DNA from: Avena insularis
Lineage: Eukaryota > Streptophyta > Magnoliopsida > Poales > Poaceae
Direction: 5' to 3'
DNA length: 64,000 nucleotides
Assembly: GCA_023614405.1 (NCBI GenBank)
Contig: CM042689.1
Span: 310,783,132 to 310,847,131 of the forward strand
Shown here: positions 1 through 10,800 of the stretch, in pieces
How the letters are laid out: each line of letters begins with the position of its first letter
Numbering within the stretch: position 1 is the first letter of the stretch
Translations under genes and position numbers: made by a program
Notes under the pieces: generated by a model
Told to the model about the DNA's origin: nothing
The model's input: the letters and a program-made list of their open reading frames with translations, nothing else
Database searches by the model: none

Positions 1-130
1 AGTGCTATGCCAAGCCATGACACACACTTGTGGCAGATGTGGACCCATGCCAATATTGCATGAGATCTAGACCTCTCTTAGCTGGCTAGAAACACTTTAA
101 CCAACTTGTGGTTGTATGCCATGTTACAAC
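1..130 (-). repeat. Inverted single copy of the local ~172-bp repeat unit
   Basis: Read on the minus strand this stretch matches the unit that is tandemly arrayed on the plus strand at 1.6-3.0 kb: the same block runs from an 'accaacttgtgg'-like motif through 'ggctagaaacac' to 'gccaagccatgacac'. It is therefore an opposite-orientation copy of that family. No gene is visible in it. The following 131-342 contain only short fragments of the same family. Confidence 0.75.
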
Positions 131-342
131 ATCGACCTAGTTTCACATCATAAAAATTCACCACATTAATTTGCCACAAGCTAGTGGGTGTCATGGCTTG
201 GCAGACTCAGAATTATAGCTAGAGCTAGCAAGTAGGTAGGATCATGTTGGCCACCAAGAAGAAACTTATGCCCTGTATGGAGGGAAAATGCTCTAATACG
301 TACTACACCAAGAAACTTGTGCCCTGCAAATGTGGGCTGATA

Positions 343-494
343 CCTCTTTAGGTTGGCTAGAATCTCCCTCATCCACTTGTGGTTGTGTGACTCATCACCT
401 GGCCAAAATGATCAAGTGGGTGGGATCATGTTGGCCAACTGTTGAGTCACACAACCACAAGTTGGTGAAGGTGTTTCTAGCCACCCCAGAGAGG
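343..494. repeat. Foldback (inverted repeat) with 64-nt arms and 24-nt loop
   Basis: The left arm at 343-406 and the right arm at 431-494 are reverse complements over 64 positions with about 11 mismatches by eye and no gaps. The 24-nt loop at 407-430 itself begins ATGATC and ends GATCAT, so the stem can continue. Both arms are copies of the local repeat unit placed head to head. A transcript through it would form a long imperfect hairpin. Confidence 0.7.
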
Positions 495-1128
495 TCTGAA
501 GCCCATGCAAAAATTCAAAATTTGACCGGGCCACCTAAAATTCAACAAAAATATCAAAATTGTGTGAAAGCTTGGACACATTTAAAATTGCTTCTAGGTA
601 GAGGATGCCATGTTTCAGCATGGTTCATGTATCACATCACAAAGGCCTAACCCCTAGGCATCCTTACTAGACACCTTGATTTTTGGCCTAAATTTGACCG
701 GGCCACCAAAAATTCAAAAACATTCAAATTTGTGTGAAACCTTGTACATGTGTCTTATTTTGTGTATGTTAGCATGTGTAAAAAAATCCAGGTTGTTTCA
801 TGAAAGTCGAAAAAAACACATTGCTAGGAAAAGAGGCCTAGGTGAGACCAAAAGGGATGTTCGTAAATGTATCAATTTTTCGATGTTCATCAAATGATCC
901 CAAAAAATTTGCACATGCTATAGCAACGGTGCCTGTCAAGAATATGTAATTTATTTATAAAATTCAAAAATGTAAAATAGCTATTTTGTTCAAATATCTA
1001 AATAGAAAATAAAAAGGAATATAGGATCGAAGAAAAAAGTAAGACTTGGCATGCAGGCAACAAGCCAGCCCAACTCCTACTCCCACGCCCGCGTCACGGC
1101 TGCGTCCGGGCGTGAAGTAGTTTGGGGC

Positions 1129-1264
1129 GGCCCATCTTAATCCTGGGCATCAAAAAGTAATAGGCTCTTTCGGGCCCAATGGAAAACCATAGCGGGAAGG
1201 ATTGCCGCTGGTTGGAGTTTAGTCCCACATCGCCGAGCGAGAAACGATTAGACCTGCTTATATA
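1129..1264 (+). promoter_or_regulatory. U6-type Pol III promoter (MSP, USE, TATA), copy 1
   Basis: The upstream sequence element GTCCCACATCG lies at 1222-1232, matching the plant snRNA consensus RTCCCACATCG. Exactly 24 bp separate it from CTTATATA at 1257-1264, the spacing of Pol III-transcribed plant U6 genes; Pol II snRNA genes use about ten bases more. Two copies of the monocot-specific element RGCCCR (GGCCCA) lie upstream at 1129-1134 and 1173-1178. Identification is by motif and spacing only; transcription is not shown. Confidence 0.72.
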
Positions 1265-1287
1265 CCCTGCATTCAAATGTGGCACGA

Positions 1288-1341
1288 GCTTCTCTCAACA
1301 AATCAACGATGACATGTACTGCTGTCAGTTGTCTTCCTTTT
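1288..1341 (+). ncRNA. Putative 54-nt Pol III small RNA with hairpin, copy 1
   Basis: The predicted start is G1288, 24 bp past the TATA box as in plant U6 genes. The body contains a hairpin: CAAC (1304-1307) pairs with GTTG (1328-1331) and TGACA (1310-1314) with TGTCA (1323-1327), leaving a two-base bulge and an 8-nt loop. A T4 run at 1338-1341 would end Pol III transcription. It is not U6, U3, 7SL or MRP RNA by sequence. A C-box-like CGATGA is present but no CUGA D box, so a C/D snoRNA is not supported. The second copy at 3922-3975 has the same length and fold. Confidence 0.5.
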
Positions 1342-1560
1342 GGACTACACATGAAAAATTTGCCCTACGCGGGCCTGCATCCTAGTCCAACAATGGTGTT
1401 CTAGTCGTATGCAGGCCGTTGAGCTCGAAATGTGTAGTAGGCATTTTTTTTTCATTCCCTTTACAAGCTTGTTGTTTGTTTGCTGAACATCTCTGTAGTA
1501 GTTATTTGTTTTAGATTCAAAATTCAACTAGTTTTTAGAAACAATTCAAAATTCATCATC

Positions 1561-3060
1561 TCTTGGCATAGTAGTGTTATACTTAGATCTATCAAGTGGG
1601 TGGGATCATGTTATCCCAACATTGCATTAGGCTCTAGACCCATATGAGTTGACTAGAAACACCATCATCAAGTTTGTCGTGGCTTGACATAGCACTCTTA
1701 TAGCTAGATCTATCAAGGGGGAGGGATCATGTTGGTCAAGTGTAGTGACTCAAATAACCACTAAGTTGATGATGGTGTTTCTAGCCAGCCCAGAGAGGTC
1801 TAGACCCCATGCAATGTTAGCATGGCCCCACATCTACCACAAGTGTGTCATGGCTTGGCATAGCACTCTTACAGCTAGATCTATCAAGTGTGTGGGATCA
1901 TGTTGGCCAGGTGTAGTGATTCACACAGCCACTAAGTTGATGATGGTGTTTCTAGCCAACCTAGAGAGCTATAGATCCCATGCAATGTTAACAAAAGTAT
2001 AGTTAGATCTATCAAGTAGGTAGGATCATGTTGGTCAAGTGTGATGACTCATACAACAAGTTGGTGAAGCTGTTTCTATCCAGCCCATAGAGGTCTAGAC
2101 CCCATGCAATGTTGGCATGGCTCCACATCAGCCACAAGTTTGTGTCATGGCTTGGCATAACACTCTTATAGCTAGATCTATCAGGTGGGTGGGATCATGT
2201 TGGTCAGGTGTAGTGACTCACACAACTACTAAGTTGATGATGGTGTTTCTAGCCAACCCAGAGAGGTCTAGATCCCATGCAATGTTGGCATGGCCCAACA
2301 TCTACCGCAGTTGTGTGTGTCATGGCCTGGCATAGCAAAAGTATAGTTAGATCTATCAAGAGGGTAGGATCATGTTGTCCAAGTGATGACTCATACAACA
2401 ACAAGTTGGTGAACGTGTTTCTATCCAGCCCAGAGAGGTCTAGATCCCATGCAATATTGTCATAGCCCCACATTTGCCACAAGTGTGTCTCATGTCTTGG
2501 CATAGAACTCTTACATCTAGATCTATCAAGTGGGTGGGATCATGTTGGTCAGGTGTAGTGACTCACGCAGCCACTAAGTTGATGATGGTGTTTCTAGCCA
2601 ACTCGGAGAGGTGTAGATCCCATGCATTGTTGGCATGGGCCCACATCTACCACAGTTGTGTGTCTCATGGCTTGGCATAGCAAAATTATAGTTAGATCTA
2701 TCAAGAGGGTAGGATCATGTTGTCCAAGTGATGACTCATACAACAACAAGTTGGTGAACGTGTTTCTATCCAGCCCAGAGAGGTCTATATCCCATGCAAT
2801 ATTGGCATGGCCCCACATTTTCCACAGGCGTGTCTCATGTCTTGGCATAGCACTCTTACATCTAGATCTATCAAGTGAGTGGGATCATGTTGGTCAGGTG
2901 TAGTGACTCACACAGCCACTAAGTTGATGATGGTTTTCTAGCCTACTCGAAGAGGTGTAGATCCCATGCTATATTGGAATGGGCCCACATCTACCACAGT
3001 TGTGTGTGTCATGGCTTGGCATAGAAAAATTATAGTTAGATCTATCAAGTAGGTAGGATC
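1561..3060 (+). repeat. Tandem array of ~172-bp units with dimeric higher-order period
   Basis: The marker GATCTATC recurs at 1586, 1707, 1878, 2006, 2175, 2350, 2520, 2695, 2865 and 3039. From 2006 on, spacing alternates between 169-170 and 174-175 bp. Two unit types alternate: one has a 'ggtgtagtgactcac' block followed by a 'cactaagttgatgatgg' block, the other 'caagtgatgactcata' with 'caacaagttggtgaac'. The basic higher-order repeat is therefore a dimer of about 345 bp. Short open frames on both strands recur with the unit and are a by-product of the repeat. Confidence 0.85.
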
Positions 3061-3763
3061 ATGTTGGCTAACTGCTAAGTCACACAACCACAAGTTGGTG
3101 AAGGTGTTTCTAGCCACCCCGGAGAGGTCTGAAGCCCATGCAAAAATTCAAAATTTCACAGCGCCACCTAAAATCCAAAAAAAATATATCAAAATTGTGT
3201 GAAAGCTTGGACACATTTAAAATTGCTTCTAGATAGAGGATGCCATGTTTCAGCATGGAGCATGTATCACATCACAAAGGTCTAACCCCTAAGCATCCTT
3301 ACCAGACACCTTGATTTTTGGCCTAAATTTGACCGGGTCACCAAAAATTCAAAAACATTCAAATTTGTGTGAAACCTTGTACATGTGTCTTAGTTTGTGT
3401 ATGTTAACATGTGTAAAAAAATCCAGGTTGTTTTATGAAAGTCGAAAAAAACATATTGCTAGAAAAAGAGGCCTAGGTGAGACCAAAGGGTTGTTCGTAA
3501 ATTTCTCAATTTTTCGATGTTCATCAAATGATCCCAAAAATTTTGCACATGCTATACCAACGGTGCCTGTTAAGAATATGTAATTTATTTTATAAAACTC
3601 AAAATTGTAAAATAGCTATTTTGTTCAAATATTTAAATAGAAAATAAAAAGGAATATAGGATCGAAGAAAAAAGTAAGACTTGGCGTGCAGGCAACAAGC
3701 CAGCCCAACTCCTACTCCCGCGCTCGCGTCACGTCTGCGTCCGGGCGTGAAGTAGTTTGGGGC

Positions 3764-3898
3764 GGCCCATCTTAATCCGGGCATCAAAAAGTAATGGGCT
3801 CTTTCGGGCCCAACGGAAAACCGTAGCGGGAAGGACTGACACGGGTTGAAGTTTAGTCCCACATCGCCGAGCGAGAAACGATTAGACCTGCTTATATA
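3764..3898 (+). promoter_or_regulatory. U6-type Pol III promoter (MSP, USE, TATA), copy 2
   Basis: The USE GTCCCACATCG is at 3856-3866, followed after exactly 24 bp by CTTATATA at 3891-3898. GGCCCA elements lie at 3764-3769 and 3807-3812. All four motifs and their spacings match copy 1, whereas sequence between and around them has base changes and small indels. Confidence 0.72.
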
Positions 3899-3921
3899 CC
3901 CTAAATTCATAAGTGGCACGA

Positions 3922-3975
3922 GCTTCTCTCAACAAATCAATGATGACACTTACTGCTGTCAGTTGTCTTCCTTTT
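3922..3975 (+). ncRNA. Putative 54-nt Pol III small RNA with hairpin, copy 2
   Basis: The predicted start is G3922 and a T4 stop lies at 3972-3975, giving the same 54-nt length as copy 1. The hairpin persists: the outer stem reads CAAT against GTTG, so the one change inside a stem (C to T) keeps pairing as a U-G wobble. The other changes fall in the loop. This copy has a perfect ATGATGA C-box-like motif but, again, no D box. The function is unknown. Confidence 0.5.
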
Positions 3976-4149
3976 GGACTACACATGAAAAATTTGAGCA
4001 TGAAATATGTATGTAGGCATATTTTTTTCATTCCCTTATGTACTACAATAATATTTGGTATTTTGAATAAGTATGCACGAATTTATTTACTTACCATCTC
4101 ATAAATACAAGCTTATTGTTTGTTTGCTGAACATCTTTTCCAATATGTT

Positions 4150-4330
4150 TTACATGAAAAACCTTGCTTGTGTGTCATGGTTTGTCATAACAAAATTGTA
4201 GTTAGATCTATCAAGATCGTAGGATCATATATACAGCAACAAGATGATCAAGATTTTACTAGACAGCTAAGATAGGTCAAGATCATACGCACTATTGACA
4301 TGGATTTTTACAAAGCGAGTACGTATCAGA
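4150..4330 (+). repeat. Diverged single copy of the local repeat unit
   Basis: A diverged unit runs from a 'tgtgtgtcatgg' block through AGATCTATCAAG near 4205 to a shortened right half near 4330. It lies just beyond the 3' end of the F-box pseudogene. A similar degenerate copy follows the AP2 gene near 24.26 kb in the same orientation. Confidence 0.55.
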
Positions 4331-4498
4331 ATTACTACATGTACATAGAAAACAGTGAAATTAAAATAGGTACAACACATGATCATTTTGAAACATAGAC
4401 CATCCATTGTATTACAGGCACACCATACAACTTACACTTGCATATAATTCACAGACGATAGAGAATACAATAGGACCAGACCAACATGATCCATCAAT

Positions 4499-5873
4499 CT
4501 AATCTGACGGGTAGCTGTCGTAGTAATCGTAGTTGGTGGTACCATATTCGCTATAAGGCGGCACCAACTGCAGATCAGAATGCTCGACGATTCTGCAATA
4601 GTCTGCCAGCAATCGATCGAGTTCGAACGGACGGTCATTCATCCATAATCCTCCTACTCCATACCCATGGTCAACCCTTGGATCCTCTTCCCACGCAAGA
4701 GCCTCAAAGTTGTAAGATCTAATCTGGGATAGGTCCGGACAGTAGATGCTGCTGGCCTGCACCGTGGGTACCCTGACGCTATCGATGCAGATGCACCGAT
4801 TGTTAGCAACGAAGAGAGCACAGCTGTCGATGCCTCTGACCGGCTGAAGGACATGGTTATGTGTATCAAACCGGTAAACAACGGGCCTGCCGCCGTAGAC
4901 AGGTCCACTCACAACGAACAACAGCTCCCCGTCAGTATCGACGAGGTAAAAACGATTCTCCAGGTACCGGCAGCCCGGACCAGGGCCTTCGATGGTGGCA
5001 TGCATCTTCAGGGTCCGTGCGGAGCGCTGCATCTGGACATCTCCATGGGCAGCATTAGCCATAGTCGAGAAGACAGACCCGTATCTGTCTCCGACGAAAA
5101 CATCACCGGCGTAAGAAGTCATGCTCCGAAGTTCCGCGAAGTCATTCGGCGTGTACCACCCTTCACCAAATACATGGCGACTGCCTTCCTCCGTGCCTTC
5201 ATCCGCCCACCAATGACGTTGTTCCAAAGGTTTGATGTAAAGACCATCAACGACGGGAACATCGTCACAGCGACAGAAGCCACCTGCTCGGTCGGTATCT
5301 CCACCCTTAGGCGCTTGATAGCGCCCGAGAAGGGGTTGTACAACCGTGTCTTGTACGGCTGCACCCTCTGTCCAAGCACAAGGAGGACGCCGGTTGTGCT
5401 ACCGACATAAAAGTACCTTCCAGAGACAAGAGAGGGAGAGAGAGAGAGATGAGAAGCAGAGATTCAGTCAAGGTAAACAGACATAGATTCAATCAAGGTA
5501 AAAAAAGTAGATGGAGAAACAAAACTTGAAAAACATATTGTATAGGAGGTGAACGCAAAAAAGGATCGCACATATACAGATGAATATCAAGAAAGCACCT
5601 GCGAATAACCCGACTAATATTCTTCTCAAGGAAGCGGTCGGTTCTCACGTTCAGCAACGTGATGGTGGCATCATCTACCCCATACTCCGGCGACAACTGG
5701 TGCTCTAGAACAATCCAGTTGGCTGGTATAAATCACTCCTTCGTGAAGCCACGCCAGGAGCTGCAGACTGCCCGGAAGGCGGCGTAGTAGTCGAAGTCGT
5801 CCGTCGACAGGAAGATGTCACCTATCTTCTGCATGACTCCCTCAGGGAGATTAGCCCACGGCGAATCCTGCAT
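4499..5873 (-). pseudogene. F-box / DUF295 (KIB1-4 beta-propeller) gene, disrupted
   Basis: Two exons are visible. Exon 1 (5873-5599) starts at an ATG and encodes a cereal F-box of the WANLPEGVMQKIGDIFL type followed by YYAAFRAVCSSWR. The intron (5598-5417) has GT...AG ends and a CT-rich acceptor, and joins the frame correctly. Exon 2 (5416-4499) encodes the propeller: LYNPFSGA, then WADEGTEEG, FVGDRYGSV, LVDTDGELLFVV and ALFVANNRCICIDS. The protein would be an SCF-type substrate adaptor in function, though this clade's role is unknown. Two breaks are seen: an in-frame TGA at 5733-5735, and a one-base frame change near 5205-5215 just before WADEGTEEG. Length is near the family norm of about 400 residues. 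The reader frame is otherwise clean, so inactivation looks recent. A sequencing error cannot be excluded for the frameshift but is unlikely for both breaks. Confidence 0.85.
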
Positions 5874-6109
5874 CTTGTTGACGGCCTTGGATGATGGTGT
5901 TCGTGTGGTCTCGGTCCCGTCGAATGGCAGAGGTAGCGGTTCTAGAGACAGACCGTCGATTATTTATTGAAGAAGGCCTAGGAATGCCAAGGGAAGCGTC
6001 TGAAAACGAAATTACCGCATGCACGCAGCAACCGCCGATTTGGCGCGCGCGGGAGCCCGCGCAAACCTCAAGCGAACGCGCGAAAACTTTTTGCCGCTCC
6101 CACGCTTTT
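5874..6109 (-). promoter_or_regulatory. 5' flank of the F-box gene; left half of a split bidirectional promoter
   Basis: These bases precede the F-box ATG. They hold an AT-rich TATA-like stretch near 5960-5970 and a GC-rich block near 6035-6085. The GCGCC at 6110-6114 is one target-site duplicate of element A. The other half of the interval lies at 23424-23537, in front of the AP2 gene. The two halves together make about 355 bp between divergent start codons. Confidence 0.55.
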
Positions 6110-6114
6110 GCGCC

Positions 6115-7838
6115 TGAAGGGTTTTGCAGCATAGTAAATCAAAAAAATTCTACGGATGCGAACGGGGAAGCCAAGATCTAATCTAGGAGATGCAAACAAT
6201 GAGGGGGGATAGATGAGATCTTCATACCCTTGAAGATTCGCACAGCGGAACGTTCGACAGAACGTGGTTGATGTAGTCGTACTCGCTTCTCCTTCTCGCG
6301 ATCCGATCCGATCCAACACCGCAAGTGGCGATGCCTCCGAGAGATGCACACGTATGGCACCTCTACGTCTCCTCCTTCCTCGGTCCAGAAAGTGGGGTGG
6401 AGAGATAGGTTGGACCTACAACACGACGGCGTGGTGCAAACGGTGGAGAGTTTCTGCGGCAGGGCTTCGCCTACGCGTAGTCGGGAGGGGGAGAGAGAGA
6501 GGAGGGCAGCAGGGCGGCTAGGGCTTGAGGAGGTGTGGGGGGAGGGTGCGCCCCCAGCCCTCTTTATATAGAGGGGTGGGAGGCTTCCCCTTGCCCCTCC
6601 TCCAAGCCTAGGGCCGGCGGCCAAGGGGGAGGAGTGGGGGGCAAGTTTCCCCCCTCCTTCTAGAAGCTCTCCCTAGGGTTTCCCCTAGGGCTTGGCCGGC
6701 TGGGCCTATGGGGCCTTGTGCCCCTGGCCCAATGCGGCCAGGGAACTCCCTCATAGACCCACGCCCCTCCCGACAAGTGGGGCCACGTTGGTCCCACTCC
6801 GGAAGGTTCTAGAAGCTTCCGGTACAATACCAAACAATCTGAAACACTTCCGAACTGCAAAAACTGCTTTGCCTTATATGAATCTTATTCTCCGGACCAT
6901 TCCGGAACCTCTCGTGATGTCCTGGATCCCATCCGAGACTCCAAACAAAAACACATAAACCAATTATCCATTCTATCCTAGCGTCGAGACACGTTAAGTG
7001 TGTGACCCTACGGGTTCGAGAATATGCAGACATGATCTTCTATCAATAATCAACAGCGGGGTCTGGAAACCCATATTGACTCCCACATACTCATCGATGA
7101 TCATATCGGATGAACCATGATGCCAGGATTCAATTAATACCATATACATATTCCCTTCGTCACGTGATATTTTACTTGCCCGAGATTCGATCGTCGGCAT
7201 CGGCATACCTAGTTCAATCTTGTTCACAGCAAGTACTTTACTCGTTTCGTAATCCGATATCACTTTGTGATTAACTCCTTAACCACATGCTTGCAAGCGG
7301 TGTTGAGATCGATTACTGAGTGGGCCCGAAGTATATCTCTCCGAATTGGGAGGGACAAATCCCATCTCGATACATACAACCCAACAAGTACTTTCCGATC
7401 ACCTGAGAGACACCTTTATGATCACCCTCTCATAGGATGACGTTTGATGACCTCAAAGCTTTCTTCCGATAGCAGGGAGTTGCATTATCTCATGGTCTAA
7501 GGAATACAATATTTGACATAAGAAAAAGCTTCGCAAAGATGAACACGATGACACGATCTAATTGCTCTGCTTGATTTGGGTCTGTCCATCATACCATTCT
7601 CCTAATGATGTGATCTCATTATTAATCGACAACTCATGTCTATGGTTAGGAAACCTTAAACATCATTAATCAATGAGCTAGTCCATAGAGGCGTACTAGA
7701 GACACGGTGTTGTTCATAAACCACCCAAGTATTAAAGTTTCCGCTTAATACAATTCTAGCATGGACTATAAACTTTATCATGAACAAGAATTATAATAAT
7801 AACATCTTTATTATTGCCTCTAGGGCATAATTCCAATA
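6115..7838 (-). repeat. Element A 3' LTR
   Basis: On the minus strand the LTR begins TATTGGAATTATG at 7838 and ends CCCTTCA at 6115, so it has TA...CA rather than TG...CA ends. It holds a TATATAAAG box near 6560-6570. It is homologous along its length to 21704-23418. The minus-strand reading frames inside 6178-6860 are LTR sequence, not genes. Confidence 0.93.
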
Positions 7839-7851
7839 GTCTCCCACTTGC
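7839..7851 (-). other. Polypurine tract of element A
   Basis: The minus strand reads GCAAGTGGGAGAC immediately before the 3' LTR, the expected plus-strand DNA primer. The same tract precedes the 3' LTR of element B. Confidence 0.8.
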
Positions 7852-7866
7852 ACTAGAATCAATAAT

Positions 7867-10800
7867 CTAGTTTACATCTGGCAACAATCTAACACCCATG
7901 GCACTAAGGTGTTGATCATGTTTTTCTCGTGGAAGAGGTTTAGTCAACGGGTTTGCGACATTCAGATCCGTATGTACTTTGCTAATCTTCAGATCTCCAT
8001 CTGTTATATAATCTCGGATGATATGAAACTTGCGGTTGATATGCTTGGTCTTTGGATGATATCTTGGTTCCTTAGCCAGTGCTATGGCGCTAGTGTTGTC
8101 ACACAATATCTCTAGTGGGTCCAAGGCACCATGGAACCACACCAAGCTCAGTGATGAAGTTCCTGATCCAAACTCCTTCACTTGACGCTTCTGCAGCAGC
8201 CATGTATTCCTCTTCTACTGTAGATCCTGCGATCACTCTTTGCTTGCAGCTTCTCCATCTCACAGCTCTTTCATTCAAAATATAAACGTATCCTGTCTGA
8301 GATTTAGAATCATCCTTGTCGGTGTCAAAACTAGCATCGACGTAACCTTTTACGACGAGTTGTTCATCACTTCGATAGACTAAGAACATTTCTTTAGTCC
8401 TATTTAAGTACTTTAGGATGTTCTTCACGGCTGTCCAGTGTTCCACTCCTGGATCATTTTGGTATCTGCTCGTCAAACTAAGAGCATTGGACACATCCGG
8501 TCTAGTACACAGCATGGCATACATGATAGAACCTATGGCCGAGGCATAAGGCACTTTGCTCATATCTTCTCTATCGTTTACCGTAGCTGGACACTGAGCC
8601 TTGCCCAATATCTTACCTGACAACATAGGCACTGGACCCTTCTTTACCTTATCCATTCTGAACCTTTTCAGAACTTTGTCTAGGTATGTACTTTGGCTTA
8701 ACGCTATCAGGCGTCTTTGTCTATCTCTATAGATTTTGATGCCCAATATATAAGCAGCTTCCCCTAGGTCTTTCATTGAAAAACATTTATTAGAATAACT
8801 CTTCACATCGTTAAGCATGTCAATGTCATTTCCAATAATCAATATGTCATCCACATATAGTACCAAAAATGTCACTGAGCTCCCACTCACTTTCTTGTAG
8901 ATACAAGCTTCGTAGCAATTTGGAACAAATCCAAAGCTCTTGATCACTTGATCAAAACGAAGGTTCCAACTCCGAGATGCTTGCTTCAGTCCATAAATGG
9001 AACGCTGAAGTTTGCACACTTTATCAGCATCCTTAGGATTGACAAAACCTTCGGGTTGCATCATATACAACTCTTCATCAATGTTGCCATTGAGGAACGC
9101 AGTCTTGACATCCATCTGCCATATTTCATAATCATGAAACGCAGCAATTGCTAATAAAATCCGAATGGACTTAAACATCGCTACGGGAGAGAAAGTCTCA
9201 TCGTAGTCAACACCTTGAACTTGTCGAAAACCTTTCGCGACAAGCCGTGCTTTATAGACAGTAACATTACCATCCGCGTCCATTTTCTTCTTGAAGATCC
9301 ATTTGCACTCAACGGCCTTACGGTCGCTAGGAGGGTCCACCAAAGTCCATACTTGGTTTTTGCTCATGGATCCCAATTCGGATTTCATGGCTTCTAGCCA
9401 TTTCTCAGAGTCTGGGCTCATCATCGCTTCCTCATAGTTCGTAGGTTCACTGTCTTCTACCAATAAGACAGTTAAGACAGGGTTGCCATACCACTCAGGA
9501 GGGGCACGCGACCTTGTCGACCTGCGATGTTCAGTAGTAGCATCGTCCGAAGCTTCATGATCCTTGTCATTAGCTTCCTCTATTGTTGGTGCATTACACC
9601 GAACAATTTCAGGTGCTGCGCTACTCTCCAACTCAAGAGAAGGTTCAACAACCTCGTCTAGATCTACTTTCCTCCCACTCACTTCTTTTGAGAGAAACTC
9701 CTTCTCAAGAAAGGATCCGTTCTTTGCGACAAACACTTTGCCTTCGGATCTATGATATAAGGTATACCCAATCGTTTCCTTAGGGTATCCTATGAAGATG
9801 CATTTCTCCGCTTTGGGTTCGAGCTTGTCCGGCATCAACTTCTTGACGTAAGCTTCGCATCCCCAAACTTTAAGAAACGACAACTTAGGTTTAGCACCAA
9901 ACCACAGTTCATACGGTGTCGTCTCAACGGATTTAGATGGTGCCCTATTTAAAGTGAATGCAGCGGTTTCTAATGCATAACCCCAAAATGATAACGGTAA
10001 ATCTGTAAGAGACATCATTGATCGCACCATATCTAATAGAGTTCGATTCCGGCGTTCAGACACACCATTGCGCTGTGGTGTTCCGGGTGGCGTGAGTTGC
10101 GAAACTATTCCGCTTGCTTTAAGATGCGTGAGAAAATCATAACTCAAATATTCACCTCCACGATCGGATCGTAGATATTTAGTTTTTCTGTTACGATGGT
10201 TTTCCACTTCATTCTAAAATTCTTTGAACTTTTCAAACGTTTCAGATTTGTGTTTCATTAAATAGATATACCCATATCTACTTAAGTCATCAGTAAAAGT
10301 GAGAAAATAGCGATATCCATTGCGCGTCGAAACACTCATTGGTCCGCATACATCGGTATGTATGATTTCCAACAAGTCCGTTGCTCGCTCCATCATTCCG
10401 GAGAACGGGGTTTTGATCATCTTGCCCATGAGGCACGGCTCGCACGTGCCAAATGATTCAAAAACAAGAGACTCCAAAAGTCCATCAGAATGGAGTTTCT
10501 TCATGCGTTTTACACCAATATGACCTAGACGGCAGTGTCACAAATAAGTAGTATTATCACTATCTACCTTGCATCTCTTAGCCTCAATGTTATGGATGTG
10601 TGTTTCATCTCTTTGGAGATTCAGAAGAAATAAACCATTCATAGCAGGTGCATGACCATAAAAGATGTTAATCATATAAATAGAACAACCATTATTCTCT
10701 GATTTAAATGAATAACCGTCTTGCAATAAACACGATCCAGATATAATGTTCATGCTCAATGAAGGCACATAATAACATTTATTGAGGTTTAAAACTAATC

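Larger units (their letters stand above)
404..1510 (+). repeat. Segmental duplication, copy 1 (~1.1 kb)
   Basis: This segment is repeated about 2.63 kb downstream at 3039-4145. The match is close from the repeat-unit edge through the region around 660-900 and the GC-rich block near 1080-1130, to the Pol III-like cassette at 1129-1341. After about 1350 the copies diverge by indels but share a final block ending near the 'tttgctgaacatct' motif. No protein gene is supported; the short reading frames are not conserved between the copies. Confidence 0.8.
3039..4145 (+). repeat. Segmental duplication, copy 2 (~1.1 kb)
   Basis: This is the second copy of the 404-1510 segment, in direct orientation and directly after the tandem array. 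The Pol III-like cassette and its GC-rich leader are retained. Past 3990 this copy carries extra AT-rich sequence relative to copy 1. The arrangement copy - array - copy suggests that the segment and array expanded together by unequal exchange; that is inference. Confidence 0.8.

Noticed and set aside
1288..1341. Box C/D snoRNA or U6 snRNA
   Set aside because: A C-box-like motif is present, but no CUGA D box occurs in the 54 nt. The body has none of the U6 conserved sequence despite the U6-type promoter.
2249..2848. Repeated 84-codon open frames on the minus strand
   Set aside because: They recur only because the 345-bp repeat recurs. There is no promoter, no known domain, and frames on the other strand are equally open.
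1561..3060. Regular repeats that could suggest a CRISPR array or a centromeric satellite
   Set aside because: The repeats fill the whole period with no unique spacers and the sequence is plant nuclear DNA. The ~172-bp length resembles centromeric units, but the array is short and lies beside genes.
6178..6860. Overlapping open frames of up to 148 codons on both strands
   Set aside because: They lie in the GC-rich transcribed part of element A's 3' LTR and recur in all four A and B LTRs.
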